A stretch of 64,000 nucleotides of DNA from Caulobacter sp. (GCA_016125585.1 WGLL01000012.1:1-64000), one strand, 5' to 3'. Shown: positions 25,805 through 34,705, counted from the first letter of the stretch. Made by a program: numbers and translations. The notes: generated by a model from the letters alone, not told the origin.

Positions 25805-26983
25805 ATGACCGACAACCACGCCAACCACGCCCTGTTGCGCACCCGGACCGGGGATCACGCCCGGGTCGGATTCGTCGAGCTGTTCTTTGACCTGGTGTTT
25901 GTCTTCGCCGTCACCCAGCTCAGCCACAGCCTGATCGAACACCCCACGCCGCAGGGCCTGATCCAGACCGCCATCCTGCTGGGCGCGGTGTGGTGGGGCT
26001 GGATCGACACCGCCTGGGCGACCAACTGGCTGGACGTCGACAAGGCCCCGGTGCGGCTGTTGCTGTTCGGGATGATGGGGGCCGGACTTCTGATGTCGGC
26101 GGCCCTGCCCCAGGCTCTCGAGAGCCGTGGGGCGGTGTTTGGCCTGGCCTTCGCGGCCCTGCAGATGTCGCGCACCGGCTTTGTGCTGTGGGCGGTGCGC
26201 AACGATCCCGTGCTGAAGCGCAATTTCCAGCGCATTTTTGTCTGGCACGGGGCGGCCGCGGCGATGTGGGTGATCGGCGGGTTCGCACCCACAGAGATGA
26301 GGCTCTGGGTCTGGCTGGGCGCCCTGGCCATCGACAGCGCCGCCCCGATGCTCAATTTCCGCGTCCCGGGTCTGGGACGATCCCGGACCGGCGACTGGAC
26401 GGTCGAGGGCGGCCATATGGCCGAACGCTGCGGGCTGTTCACCATCATCGCCCTGGGCGAGTCGGTGCTGGTGATGGGGGCGACGACGGCGGCCCTGCCC
26501 TGGACGCCGATGCTGGCGATCGCCTTCGCCGGGACCTTCGGCGGGGCGCTGGCCATGTGGTGGGTCTATTTCTCGTCCAACGCCGAGGCGGCGTCAGAGG
26601 TCATCTCCGGGGCCCGGGACCCCGGGTCCATCGCCCGACTGGCCTATACCTATGTCCACGTCATCCCGATCGCCGGGATCATCGTCACCGCCGTGGGCGA
26701 CGAATGGGTGCTGGCCCACCCGTCCGGCCACACCGACGTCAAGACCGCCCTGGCCGTCGTTGGCGGACCGGCGCTGTTCCTGCTGGGGGTGCTGCTGTTC
26801 AAGCTGGCGGTGTTCCGGCGGCTGTCGCCGTCGCGCCTGACCGGCCTGGTCGTGCTGGCGGCGATCGCGCCCTTCAGCCTGATGCCGAGCCCCGTCGCCC
26901 TGTGCCTCGCCACGACCGCGGTTCTGATTCTCGTCGGGGCCTGGGAGACCATCGCCCTGTCGCGGGGGGCGAAGTCGGCCTAG
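25805..26983 (+). CDS. Low temperature requirement protein A (LtrA) family membrane protein
   Basis: 392 residues with about ten to twelve hydrophobic helices. The family signature is in the N-terminal part (HARVGFVELFFDLVFVFAVT, then QLSHSLIEHPTP), and HMAERCGLFTIIALGESVL, also typical, is near residue 210. LtrA was named from a Listeria mutant unable to grow in the cold; the biochemical role is unknown. Inner membrane. It follows the Hsp70-like gene by 69 bases on the same strand, so co-transcription is possible. Confidence 0.9.
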   Translation: MTDNHANHALLRTRTGDHARVGFVELFFDLVFVFAVTQLSHSLIEHPTPQGLIQTAILLGAVWWGWIDTAWATNWLDVDKAPVRLLLFGMMGAGLLMSAALPQALESRGAVFGLAFAALQMSRTGFVLWAVRNDPVLKRNFQRIFVWHGAAAAMWVIGGFAPTEMRLWVWLGALAIDSAAPMLNFRVPGLGRSRTGDWTVEGGHMAERCGLFTIIALGESVLVMGATTAALPWTPMLAIAFAGTFGGALAMWWVYFSSNAEAASEVISGARDPGSIARLAYTYVHVIPIAGIIVTAVGDEWVLAHPSGHTDVKTALAVVGGPALFLLGVLLFKLAVFRRLSPSRLTGLVVLAAIAPFSLMPSPVALCLATTAVLILVGAWETIALSRGAKSA

Positions 26984-26999
26984 GGGCGGCCTGGCGTCG

Positions 27000-28115
27000 T
27001 CAGCTACGCCACTTCAGGGTCACCGGCCTGACCGGATTGTCGAACACACGGCCCGCCGCGCGGCTGGTCGTCCATTCCTTCTTCAGCTGCTGATACCACT
27101 TGGCTTGCGTGTCGGCGTCGTCGACCCACAGCAGGGACGGGTCGTATTTCAGCCCCTCGTTCTGCAGGTTCACCATGGCCGCGTCCTGACGCAGGAAGGC
27201 CCGCGCCCCCGCCGCCACGAAGGGGCGCAGGAACAGAAAGGCCGGGTGGTCGGACCAGACGATCTGGGTGATCCGGGTCGCCGTGTCATGGACCGGGGTC
27301 AGACAGGTCAGCGACAGCACCTGACGCGGGCCGATGGTGATGTGCTCCCACCGCAGACCGGGCAGGCGGAAGGTGATCTCGGTCAGGGGCTCGCCGCCGA
27401 GAATGGCGTAGGCCCGGGAGTTCTTCGACGGCTCATGGCGGATCATCGAGAAGCCGGCCTCGCGGGGCTCGAACTTCTTGGCCTTGTCATGCTGGCTGCC
27501 GGAAGAGCGCCACCACCACTGCTGATGCACATAAGGGCCGTGCGCCGGGTCCATCAGCCCGACCACCGCATGGTCGATATGGCTGTCGAAGACCATGCGG
27601 TCGACAATCTTGGGGCCTCCGCCGACCACGCCGGGAAACTGCGGCGGCGGCTCGGGCGGCTCGCCCTCGAAGCGGGGATCGGAGGCCATCCAGACGAACA
27701 CCATGCCCTGGCTCTCGGCCACCGGATAGCGGCGCACCCGGATGCGGGAGACGTCCATCTCCTGGCTTGCAGTCATCGAGGGGATGGCGGTGCAGCCGCC
27801 GTCCTGACCGAACCGCCAGCCGTGATAGGGACATTCGACGCTGGGGCGGCCGTCCGGTTCGGCGACGATCCTGCCAGCCGACAGCGGTGCGGCGCGGTGC
27901 GGGCAGACGTCGCGCAGGGCGAACAGGCCGCCCTTGCGGTCGCGGCCGATCAGCACCGGCTCGCCCAGCAGCTCGTGCCGGGCCATGGCGCCAGGTTTCA
28001 CATCTCCGGCCAGGGCCGCGAAATACCAGATGTCGCGCAGAAAGCCAGTTCCGAACCGGCTCGCCGCCGGGCCGCCATCACGGGTTCTGGTCTTGGGAGC
28101 GTCGCCGTCAGCCAT
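27000..28115 (-). CDS. Rieske-type aromatic ring-hydroxylating oxygenase, large subunit-like
   Basis: 371 residues. The Rieske [2Fe-2S] ligands are CPHRAAPLSAG and, about 17 residues on, CPYHGWRFG. A mononuclear non-haem iron site is suggested by DPAHGPYVH (two histidines) in the C-terminal half. This arrangement is shared by VanA-like demethylases and pheophorbide a oxygenase-like enzymes, which need a separate reductase not seen here. Cytoplasmic. The ATG at 28115 has no strong ribosome site. It is divergent from lemA. Confidence 0.9.
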   Translation of the reverse strand: MADGDAPKTRTRDGGPAASRFGTGFLRDIWYFAALAGDVKPGAMARHELLGEPVLIGRDRKGGLFALRDVCPHRAAPLSAGRIVAEPDGRPSVECPYHGWRFGQDGGCTAIPSMTASQEMDVSRIRVRRYPVAESQGMVFVWMASDPRFEGEPPEPPPQFPGVVGGGPKIVDRMVFDSHIDHAVVGLMDPAHGPYVHQQWWWRSSGSQHDKAKKFEPREAGFSMIRHEPSKNSRAYAILGGEPLTEITFRLPGLRWEHITIGPRQVLSLTCLTPVHDTATRITQIVWSDHPAFLFLRPFVAAGARAFLRQDAAMVNLQNEGLKYDPSLLWVDDADTQAKWYQQLKKEWTTSRAAGRVFDNPVRPVTLKWRS

Positions 28116-28244
28116 GCCGTTTCATACCGCCCCGCCGCGCCGCGGCAAAGCGGCCTGCAACAGGATTGATCCACCGCAAGGACATGGACCTGTGACGCAG
28201 GGGGTTTATGGTCGCCGCAAGATCGCTCCTGAAGGAACAGACCC

Positions 28245-28871
28245 ATGATCCGTCTTCGTTCGGTGCTTCGTTTCCTGCCCGTGGCGCTGCTCGCCGCCAC
28301 GCTCGCCGGCTGCGGCGTCAACACCATCCCGACCCGCGATGAACAGGTGAAGGCGGCCTGGGGCAATGTGCAGAACCAGTATCAGCGCCGCGCCGACCTG
28401 ATCCCCAATCTCGTGGCCACGGTGAAGGGCTATGCGGCCCAGGAAAAAGAGGTGCTGACGGCGGTCACCGAGGCCCGCGCCAGCGCCACCCAGGTGCAGG
28501 TCGACGCCTCGACCATCACCGATCCCGTCAAGTTCGCCCAGTATCAGGCCTCGCAGGACAGGCTCTCGGGCGTGCTGGGCCGGCTGATGATGATTCAGGA
28601 AGCCTATCCGGAGCTGAAGTCCAACCAGAACTTCCTGGCCCTGCAGAGCCAGCTGGAAGGCACCGAGAACCGCATCACCGTGGCGCGCAACGACTACAAC
28701 GAGGCGGTGCGCCTCTATAACACCTCGCTGCGCACCTTCCCGACGGTGATCTGGGCCAAGACCCTCTACGGCGGCCAGAAGCCGGCCCAGCCCTTCACCG
28801 CCGCCGTCACCGCCCAGACGGCGCCCACCGTCAGCTTCGACGCCCCGGCCGCCCCGACCACGGCGCCGTAA
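28245..28871 (+). CDS. lemA: LemA family lipoprotein
   Basis: 208 residues. The signal peptide ends with the lipobox LAGCG (Cys24), and the LemA domain follows (VKAAWGNVQNQYQRRADLIP and later ARNDYNEAVRLYNTSLRTFP), forming a four-helix bundle. The Ala/Pro/Thr-rich tail is variable. The ATG at 28245 follows AAGGA. LemA is commonly encoded with TPM-domain proteins, as here with the next two genes; the module's function is unresolved but envelope-linked. Confidence 0.92.
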   Translation: MIRLRSVLRFLPVALLAATLAGCGVNTIPTRDEQVKAAWGNVQNQYQRRADLIPNLVATVKGYAAQEKEVLTAVTEARASATQVQVDASTITDPVKFAQYQASQDRLSGVLGRLMMIQEAYPELKSNQNFLALQSQLEGTENRITVARNDYNEAVRLYNTSLRTFPTVIWAKTLYGGQKPAQPFTAAVTAQTAPTVSFDAPAAPTTAP

Positions 28872-29866
28872 TGGCGATGGCGGGTATGGCGCGTCTTTCC
28901 GGGTCAAAGCCCTTCCCCCTGGAGGGGGGAAGGGTTGGGATGGGGGTGGCGGCCGTTCAGCTGGCGCGGTCTGTGACGAGCCGGCTGAGGTCCATGCTCG
29001 GCCCGGCCTCTCGTTCCCGCCCTTCGACACCGCGCCAGGCGGCCAGCACCTCCACCCCCATCCCCGGCCCTTGCCCCCTCCAGGGGGAAGGGGGGCGTCG
29101 GCTGGCCCTGGTCGCCCTTTCGCTGGTCCTGTCTCTGTTGGCCCTGCCCGCCTTCGCGGCGCCGACGTTTCCGGCCCTGACCGGCCGGGTGGTCGACAAC
29201 GCCCATATGCTGTCGCCGGCGACCCAGGCCGACCTGACCCGCAAGCTGGAGGCGCTGGAGAGCCAGACCGGTCATCAGCTGGTGGTGGTCACCGTGCCGG
29301 ACCTGGGCGGGCTGGAGATCGAGGATTACGGCTACCGGCTGGGCCGCGAATGGGGCATCGGCCAGAAGAAGATCAATGACGGGGTGCTGCTGATCGTCGC
29401 CCCCAACCAGCGCAAGGTGCGGATCGAGGTCGGCTACGGGCTGGAAGGGGTGCTGACCGACGCCCTGTCCAGCGTGATCCTGCAGACGGCGGTGCTGCCG
29501 AAATTTCGCGCCGGCGACATGGAGGGCGGGGTGGTGGCCGGGACCGACGCCCTGATCCAGCAGTTGTCGCTGCCGGAAGACCAGGCCCGGGCGGTCGTCG
29601 ACAAGGCGGCCGAGGCGCCGGTTAAGGACGGCGACTTTCCGATTCCGGTCATCATCATCCTGTTCATCGTCGTCTTCATCCTGGTGCGCATGGTCGGCGG
29701 GCGGCGGCGCGGCGGCTGTCTTGGCGGCGCCCTGCCCTGGATCATCGCCGGCAACGCCAGCAACTGGGGGAGCGGCGGCGGAAGCGGCTGGTCCGGCGGC
29801 GGTGGCGGCGGATTTTCTGGCGGCGGCGGCTCCTTCGGGGGCGGCGGCTCATCGGGGGGCTGGTAG
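28871..29866 (+). CDS. TPM-domain membrane protein (YgcG/Psb32-like) with repeat-derived N-terminus
   Basis: 331 codons from the ATG that overlaps the lemA stop (TAATG). The first ~75 codons read straight through an intergenic repeat (28909-29096) and have no homologous look. A normal signal peptide (LALVALSLVLSLLALPAFAA) comes only afterwards, followed by the TPM domain (about 95-240; GRVVDNAHMLSP, GYRLGREWGIGQKKINDGVL), a transmembrane helix (IPVIIILFIVVFILVRM) and a glycine-rich tail. No start codon stands between the repeat and the signal peptide, so the repeat has apparently been captured into the gene. Confidence 0.85.
   Translation: MAMAGMARLSGSKPFPLEGGRVGMGVAAVQLARSVTSRLRSMLGPASRSRPSTPRQAASTSTPIPGPCPLQGEGGRRLALVALSLVLSLLALPAFAAPTFPALTGRVVDNAHMLSPATQADLTRKLEALESQTGHQLVVVTVPDLGGLEIEDYGYRLGREWGIGQKKINDGVLLIVAPNQRKVRIEVGYGLEGVLTDALSSVILQTAVLPKFRAGDMEGGVVAGTDALIQQLSLPEDQARAVVDKAAEAPVKDGDFPIPVIIILFIVVFILVRMVGGRRRGGCLGGALPWIIAGNASNWGSGGGSGWSGGGGGGFSGGGGSFGGGGSSGGW
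28909..29096. repeat. Composite intergenic repeat with inverted arms (copy 2, inside a coding frame)
   Basis: Left arm 28909-28952 (CCTTCCCCCTGG/AGGGGGGAAGG, then TTGGGATGGGGGTGG) and right arm 29050-29096 (the same, inverted, with small changes). The length and layout match the unit at 24205-24400. It lies in the first 75 codons of the TPM-domain gene. Confidence 0.75.
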
Positions 29867-30565
29867 ATGCGGATGACCAAGGCCGACCAGGATCTCATCG
29901 CCGCGGCGGTGGCCCGGGCCGAGACCACGACCGCAGGCGAGATCTACTGCGTGCTGGCGCCCCGGGCGTCGGACTATCGCGAGGTTCCCCTGGCCTGGGC
30001 GGCCGGCCTGTCGCTGGGCCTGCCGATCTTGGCGCTGCTCGGCGGCTTCCGGCCGGAGGCCCTGGTCGGGCTGTTCGGCGGCTGGAGCATCGGCCACGCG
30101 GCCGCGCAGGGCCAGACCATCTTCAATGCCCTGGCGGTCTACATCGCCCTGCAGGCGGGCATCTTCCTGGCGACGGTGCTGCTGGTCTCCATCCCGCCCG
30201 TCCGCCACTGGATGACGCCGTCCGGCCTGAAGGCGGCCCGCGTGCGCCAGGCGGCCCTCGACCAGTTCCTCAGCCACGGCCTGCAGCTGACCCGCGAACG
30301 CACCGGGGTGCTGATCTTCGCTTCCCTGGCCGAGCGTCGGGCGGAAGTCATCGCCGACGAGGGCGTCTACGCCGCCGCCCCCAAGGCGGTCTGGGCCGAG
30401 GTGGTGGCCCTGCTGACGGCGGGCCTGCGGCGCGGCGACGTCGCCGGCGGCTATGTCGCGGCGATCGAGCGGTCGCGACAGATCCTGGCCGAACATGTCC
30501 CGCCCCGCGCCGACAATCCCAATGAATTGTCCGACCGGATCGTGCTGCTGGGCGGGGAGGATTAG
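29867..30565 (+). CDS. TPM-domain membrane protein, second copy
   Basis: 232 residues starting one base after the previous stop (TAGATG). Two hydrophobic helices (about 42-60 and 82-106) precede or interrupt a TPM-like domain (MTKADQDLIAAAVARAETTT, TPSGLKAARVRQAALDQFLS, RTGVLIFASLAERRAEVIAD). It lacks a signal peptide and the glycine-rich tail. With lemA and the upstream TPM gene it forms a three-gene operon. The role is unknown beyond the membrane location. Confidence 0.88.
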   Translation: MRMTKADQDLIAAAVARAETTTAGEIYCVLAPRASDYREVPLAWAAGLSLGLPILALLGGFRPEALVGLFGGWSIGHAAAQGQTIFNALAVYIALQAGIFLATVLLVSIPPVRHWMTPSGLKAARVRQAALDQFLSHGLQLTRERTGVLIFASLAERRAEVIADEGVYAAAPKAVWAEVVALLTAGLRRGDVAGGYVAAIERSRQILAEHVPPRADNPNELSDRIVLLGGED

Positions 30566-30612
30566 CGAACTTTTCCCCCCGCCTTCCCGGCGACCCGAAG
30601 GGCGGCGAAGCC

Positions 30613-30693
30613 AAGGCCGGGATCCAGCCGCCTGAGCTCCCGTCCTTCAGGACAAATCGTCCAACCCCGCAGCTGAAACTGGATCCCGGCCTT
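30613..30693. repeat. Inverted intergenic repeat (AAGGCCGGGATCCAG)
   Basis: A perfect 15-base inverted repeat (30613-30627 and 30679-30693) separated by 51 bases lies between the convergent TPM and diguanylate cyclase genes. Similar GGATCCCGGCC elements are widespread between genes in high-GC proteobacteria. It could act as a bidirectional terminator, although no T tract is present. Confidence 0.6.
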
Positions 30694-30752
30694 CGCCGGG
30701 ACAGCGGGAAAGCTGCGGGCGTGGAAAGTCTTGGCAGGAGTAATGGAGAAAC

Positions 30753-31469
30753 CTAAGCCGCGCCGCGTTCGCGCTTGCGGACGAACATGGTGGCGTCGGC
30801 CTCGGCCAGCACCGTCTCGGCCTCGACGCCGGGCGCGATCTCCCGCACCCCGGCGCTGATGTGCAGCGGCACCGACCAGTCGCCGCACTGCACCGGTTCG
30901 GCCTCGATCACCCGGACCAGGCTCTCGGCCTTGCCGCGGGCAGTCTCCAGATCGGCCTGCACCAGGATCACCGCGAACTCATCGCCGCCCAGCCGGCCGA
31001 CGATGTCGCTGTCGCGGACATTGGCGACCAGCCGTTCTGCGACGGTCTTCAACGCCTGGTCGCCGGCGGCGTGGCCGAAACGGTCGTTGACGCTCTTGAA
31101 GCCGTCCAGATCGAGATAGACCAGGCTGGCCGAGGCGCCGTAGCGGGCGGCGAAGGTCGAGATGCGGCCAAGCTCGCGCATGAAGGCCCGGCGGTTGAGC
31201 ACCGGGGTGAGGACGTCGCGGTCGGCCAGCCCGGCCATTTCCGCAAGCTGGCCCTTCAGCCGGGTCACCTCGCCCCGCAGGTCGTCGATCTCGCCCAGCA
31301 GGGTCTTCAGGGCCCCCTGCACCGAGGGGGTCAGTTCGGCTTCGGTCAGGCCGAGGAAGCCGGCCTGGTCGGTGGATTGGGCCTGGGCCGTGGCCTTGGC
31401 GCCGGCGGCGGTCAGGGCGCGACGCCGGATCGCCGAAAAAGCCTCCGCTCTCGCGCCTGTGATTTTCAT
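30753..31469 (-). CDS. Diguanylate cyclase (GGDEF domain)
   Basis: 238 residues. Residues 40-80 are helical (LLGEIDDLRGEVTRLKGQLA, probably a coiled coil for dimerisation), and 85-235 are a GGDEF domain with an intact GGDEF signature (161-165) and an RxxD inhibitory site (RDSD, 152-155) five residues before it. It should make cyclic di-GMP from two GTP and be product-inhibited. No membrane or sensory domain, so cytoplasmic. The ATG at 31469 follows AGGTGA; the frame continues upstream but without homology. Confidence 0.92.
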   Translation of the reverse strand: MKITGARAEAFSAIRRRALTAAGAKATAQAQSTDQAGFLGLTEAELTPSVQGALKTLLGEIDDLRGEVTRLKGQLAEMAGLADRDVLTPVLNRRAFMRELGRISTFAARYGASASLVYLDLDGFKSVNDRFGHAAGDQALKTVAERLVANVRDSDIVGRLGGDEFAVILVQADLETARGKAESLVRVIEAEPVQCGDWSVPLHISAGVREIAPGVEAETVLAEADATMFVRKRERGAA

Positions 31470-31705
31470 CGCAGAATCACCTGTCCGCCCAACCCTGGCC
31501 GAATCTGACGCATTGGCCGCGGCGCCACAAGCCGCCGGCCCCGGACGCCGCGAACAGTCCCCCCGGATGTGAAAAAAACTGGCCGGAATCGCCTGTCCGG
31601 CCTGGCTTGGAGGCGGAAGCGCATACACTTCCGGCAGACCTCCCTCTATAGTCCGCCCCTTTCCGGGCCCCGGCCCCTGACTTCCACCTGGGAAAGCCAG
31701 ACACC

Positions 31706-32194
31706 ATGATCGCAACGGCGCCGGTGGCGATTATCATGGGCAGCCGCTCGGACTGGCCCACCATGAAGGGGGCGGCCGAGAGTCTGGACGCCCTGGGCGT
31801 CGCCTATGAGACCCGCGTGGTCTCGGCCCACCGCACGCCGGACCGCCTCTACAGTTTCGCCCGGGGGGCCAAGGCCGCCGGCTTCAAGGTGATCATCGCC
31901 GGCGCCGGCGGGGCGGCCCATCTGCCCGGCATGACCGCGGCCATGACCGAGCTGCCGGTGCTGGGCGTGCCGGTGGAATCGAAGCTGCAGAACGGTCTCG
32001 ATTCCCTGCTCTCGATTGTCCAGATGCCGGGCGGCATTCCGGTCGCCACCCTGGCGGTCGGACGGGCGGGGGCCAAGAACGCCGGCCTGCTGGCGGCGCA
32101 GATCCTGGCCCTGTCCGATCCCGCCCTGGCCGACCGGCTGGCGACCTGGCGGGAGCGCCAGACCGAGGCCGTGGCCGAGACGGTGGAGGACTGA
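31706..32194 (+). CDS. purE: N5-carboxyaminoimidazole ribonucleotide mutase PurE
   Basis: 162 residues with the class I PurE phosphate loop ([12 protein letters not shown]), the catalytic SAHRTP motif and [11 protein letters not shown]. It isomerises N5-CAIR to CAIR in purine synthesis, after PurK. The stop overlaps the purK ATG (TGATG). It is divergent from the diguanylate cyclase gene. Confidence 0.97.
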   Translation: MIATAPVAIIMGSRSDWPTMKGAAESLDALGVAYETRVVSAHRTPDRLYSFARGAKAAGFKVIIAGAGGAAHLPGMTAAMTELPVLGVPVESKLQNGLDSLLSIVQMPGGIPVATLAVGRAGAKNAGLLAAQILALSDPALADRLATWRERQTEAVAETVED

Positions 32195-33285
32195 TGCCGG
32201 ACGCCGCTTCATCGCCCCTGGCGCCGGGCTCGACCATCGGCATTCTCGGCGGCGGCCAGCTCGGCCGGATGCTGGCCCTGGCCGCGGCGCGGCTCGGCCT
32301 CGATGTCGTGATCCTGACGCCGGATGAGGACAGCCCCGCCTCGCGGGTGGTCAAACAGACCTTCGTCGGCGCCTATGACGACCCCGCCGCCCTGGCCGAC
32401 TTCGCCCGGGCCAGCGACGCCATCACCTATGAATTCGAGAATGTCCCGGCCGCCGCCGTCGAGGCGCTGATCGGCCTCGGCGCCCGGGTGGCGCCAGGAC
32501 CAAAGGCGCTGGCCGCGGCCCAGGACCGGGTCGCCGAAAAGCAGTTCCTGGCTTCGGTCGGGGTGGCGACGGTGGATTTCGCCCCGATCGAGACGGCCGA
32601 TGAAATTCCCGAGGCCTGCCGCACGCTGGGGCATCCGGCCCTGCTGAAGACCCGTCGCGAGGGCTATGACGGCAAGGGGCAGATCTGGATCGAGAAGCAG
32701 GCCGACGAGGCCGGCGCCCTGGCGGCCATCGGCGGCAAGCCGGCGATCCTCGAGGCCCGCGCCCGCTTCACCCGCGAGCTGTCGGTGATCGCCGCCCGGG
32801 GCGCGGACGGCGAGATCGCCATCTATCCCCTGGGCGAGAACCATCACGAGGGCGGCGTCCTGCGCCGCACCACTGCCCCGGCCAGTGCCGACAAGGCCAC
32901 CCTGGAACAGGCCGAGCGCATCGCCGCCCAGATCATGGCCGGCCTCGACTATGTCGGGGTCATCGGGGTGGAGCTGTTCCAGCTGGAAGACGGCCAGCTG
33001 CTGGTCAACGAGATCGCGCCCCGCGTCCACAACACCGGCCACTGGACCCAGGACGGTTGCGCCGTCGACCAGTTTGAACAGCATATCCGCGCCGTCGCCG
33101 GCTGGCCGCTGGGCTCGACCCTGGCCCTGGCCCGGGTCGAGATGATCAATCTGCTGGGCGAGGAAGCCGCCGGCTGGGCGAAACTGGCCGCCGACCCGGA
33201 TGCTAGGGTGCATCTCTACGGCAAGCGCGAGATGATCCCCGGCCGCAAGATGGGCCATGTGAACCGGATGCGGGGCCCGGTCTAG
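32194..33285 (+). CDS. purK: N5-carboxyaminoimidazole ribonucleotide synthase PurK
   Basis: 363 residues of the ATP-grasp fold. The N-terminal substrate region has TIGILGGGQLGRMLALAA, the central ATP-grasp part KTRREGYDGKGQ, and the C-terminal metal/ATP site ELFQLEDGQLLVNEIAPRVH followed by NTGHWT. It carboxylates AIR with bicarbonate and ATP to N5-CAIR. It is translationally coupled to purE. The last four bases overlap the stop of a small gene on the other strand. Confidence 0.97.
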   Translation: MPDAASSPLAPGSTIGILGGGQLGRMLALAAARLGLDVVILTPDEDSPASRVVKQTFVGAYDDPAALADFARASDAITYEFENVPAAAVEALIGLGARVAPGPKALAAAQDRVAEKQFLASVGVATVDFAPIETADEIPEACRTLGHPALLKTRREGYDGKGQIWIEKQADEAGALAAIGGKPAILEARARFTRELSVIAARGADGEIAIYPLGENHHEGGVLRRTTAPASADKATLEQAERIAAQIMAGLDYVGVIGVELFQLEDGQLLVNEIAPRVHNTGHWTQDGCAVDQFEQHIRAVAGWPLGSTLALARVEMINLLGEEAAGWAKLAADPDARVHLYGKREMIPGRKMGHVNRMRGPV

Positions 33286-33545
33286 ACGGCTTGGTCTGGT
33301 GCGATGCCTTCGCCCTGGTCGTAGATGTACAGTGTCACAGGATACCCGACCCGGCTGGCCCAGATGACGGCGTCGGCAAGCGAGATGTCCGTTCGCTGCT
33401 CATAGATGCTGACCTCTTTCCAACCATCCGGTGAGATCTGGTCGGAATCCTTGCAGCCATTATCCTGCCAGGTCGGTTCAATCACCGCGTTTACCTGCTT
33501 CCACCGGTATTGCCGTTTCCGATGATCCTTGATGTTGGTGATCAT
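33282..33545 (-). CDS. Hypothetical protein, lower GC than its surroundings
   Basis: 87 residues, soluble, no signal peptide: it starts MITNIKDHRKRQYRWKQVNA and ends YPVTLYIYDQGEGIAPDQAV. The region is visibly less GC-rich than the neighbours, which could mean recent acquisition. The ATG at 33545 starts 6 bases after the stop of the acetyltransferase gene, so it could be the last gene of that operon. No family is recognised. Confidence 0.55.
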   Translation of the reverse strand: MITNIKDHRKRQYRWKQVNAVIEPTWQDNGCKDSDQISPDGWKEVSIYEQRTDISLADAVIWASRVGYPVTLYIYDQGEGIAPDQAV

Positions 33546-33551
33546 CGCCGG

Positions 33552-34058
33552 TCAGCCGATGAAAAAGGACCAGATCGGTCCCGTCCATTGCAGCCCGTCG
33601 CCCTGATGACAGGTCATGTTGCGCCCGCCCGCCGCCTCGATCGCCTTGGGCCAGAAGGCCTTGGCGGGGGCGTTGCGTTCGGCGATGGCGATTTCCCACT
33701 GGCCGGGGTGCCGGGCGAAGATCTGTTTCAGGGCCCGGGTCGCCACCCCGCCGCCGCGAAACTTCCGGGCGACGAAGAACTCCCCCATGTGGCGGTCGTT
33801 GGTCGCGCCGCGGTGGCTTTCGCGGTTGATCAGGGCGAAGCCGGCCCGCTTGCCGCCGACCTCGATCAGCAACGGCCAGAATCCGTCGTCGCGCCAGTAG
33901 GGATCGAGGGGATAGGGGTCGAAACGACCCGAAGCATCGACATCGAAGCGGTCCGAGCCAGGCGGTTCGAACTGCGAGAAATCGTAGGTGTAGAACTGCA
34001 TCAGCCCCTCGATCAGGGGCCGGTCCGCAAGTGCGGCGGGACGAACGGCGACCGTCAC
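33552..34058 (-). CDS. GNAT-family acetyltransferase
   Basis: 168 residues. The acetyl-CoA-binding motif A is in GEFFVARKFRGGGVATRALK and motif B follows (WEIAIAERNAPAKAFWPKAI). The acceptor is unknown. The start is GTG at 34058, overlapping the stop of the COQ9-like gene (GTGA), so it is coupled to it. Confidence 0.85.
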   Translation of the reverse strand: MTVAVRPAALADRPLIEGLMQFYTYDFSQFEPPGSDRFDVDASGRFDPYPLDPYWRDDGFWPLLIEVGGKRAGFALINRESHRGATNDRHMGEFFVARKFRGGGVATRALKQIFARHPGQWEIAIAERNAPAKAFWPKAIEAAGGRNMTCHQGDGLQWTGPIWSFFIG

Positions 34059-34705
34059 GCCCGGCCGTAGCGCATCCGGGCCAGGGCGCCGGCGATGTCG
34101 CGGGCCAGATCGGCTGGCTTGATTCCGGCCTTCCATTTCTCGAAGTCCATGACGTTCTGGATGCGGGCGTCGAGATAGCTCAGGGCCGCCTCCCGGCCGG
34201 AGGCCAGATCGATGGCCTGAGCCGAGATCAGGATGCCGGAGAGAATGGCCCGCTTCGAATAGTGGTTCTCGTCGGTGGCCGTGTCGCCGGCCCAGCGCCA
34301 CAGGCCGTCGGCGCTCTCCCAGACCAGCCGCAGGGCCAGGGGCAGGTTGAGCGGCAGGGCGAGGAACCCGGCCAAGCGGCGCAGGGCCTCGCGGTCCCGG
34401 CCGGCGGCGTCCAGCCGGGCCTCGACGGCGGCGCGGATGCGCTGGCGAATCTTCAGGGCGGCCGGGTCGGGCAGGGCGGCCAGGGCGGCGGCGTCATGGC
34501 GACGGGACAACAGGGCTGCCAGGTCGCGCGGGCCGTGCGGCAGCAGCAGGTCGGCCTCGCCCCGGTTCAGCCCGGCCTTGCGGGCGGCGGCCAGGGTCAT
34601 CGGGCGCGTCCAGCCCATCCCCGGCGCCAGGGTCAGGGCATGGTCGAGAATCGCCTGTTCGGTCTTGGCGGCCCAGTCGGGACCGGCGGTGGAGGTCGCG
34701 CTCAT
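34055..34705 (-). CDS. COQ9-family ubiquinone biosynthesis protein
   Basis: 216 residues. The N-terminal part is TetR-like helical (ILDHALTLAPGMGWTRPMTL and AAARKAGL), and the C-terminal part carries the COQ9 features (LVWESADGLWRWAGDTATDE, NHYSKRAILSGI). COQ9 proteins bind lipids and help COQ7-type hydroxylation in ubiquinone synthesis; the alphaproteobacterial forms are close to the mitochondrial one. Cytoplasmic or membrane-peripheral. It is coupled to the downstream acetyltransferase and divergent from rpsU. Confidence 0.9.
   Translation of the reverse strand: MSATSTAGPDWAAKTEQAILDHALTLAPGMGWTRPMTLAAARKAGLNRGEADLLLPHGPRDLAALLSRRHDAAALAALPDPAALKIRQRIRAAVEARLDAAGRDREALRRLAGFLALPLNLPLALRLVWESADGLWRWAGDTATDENHYSKRAILSGILISAQAIDLASGREAALSYLDARIQNVMDFEKWKAGIKPADLARDIAGALARMRYGRA

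Noticed and set aside
28225..28250. GGAAC followed after 18 bases by CGTT at the start of lemA
   Set aside because: The spacer is too long for the EcfG pattern and the -10 part falls inside the lemA coding sequence.
28875..29092. Frameshift or pseudogene at the start of the TPM-domain gene
   Set aside because: The frame is continuous from the ATG to the glycine-rich end; the odd N-terminus is explained by the repeat.
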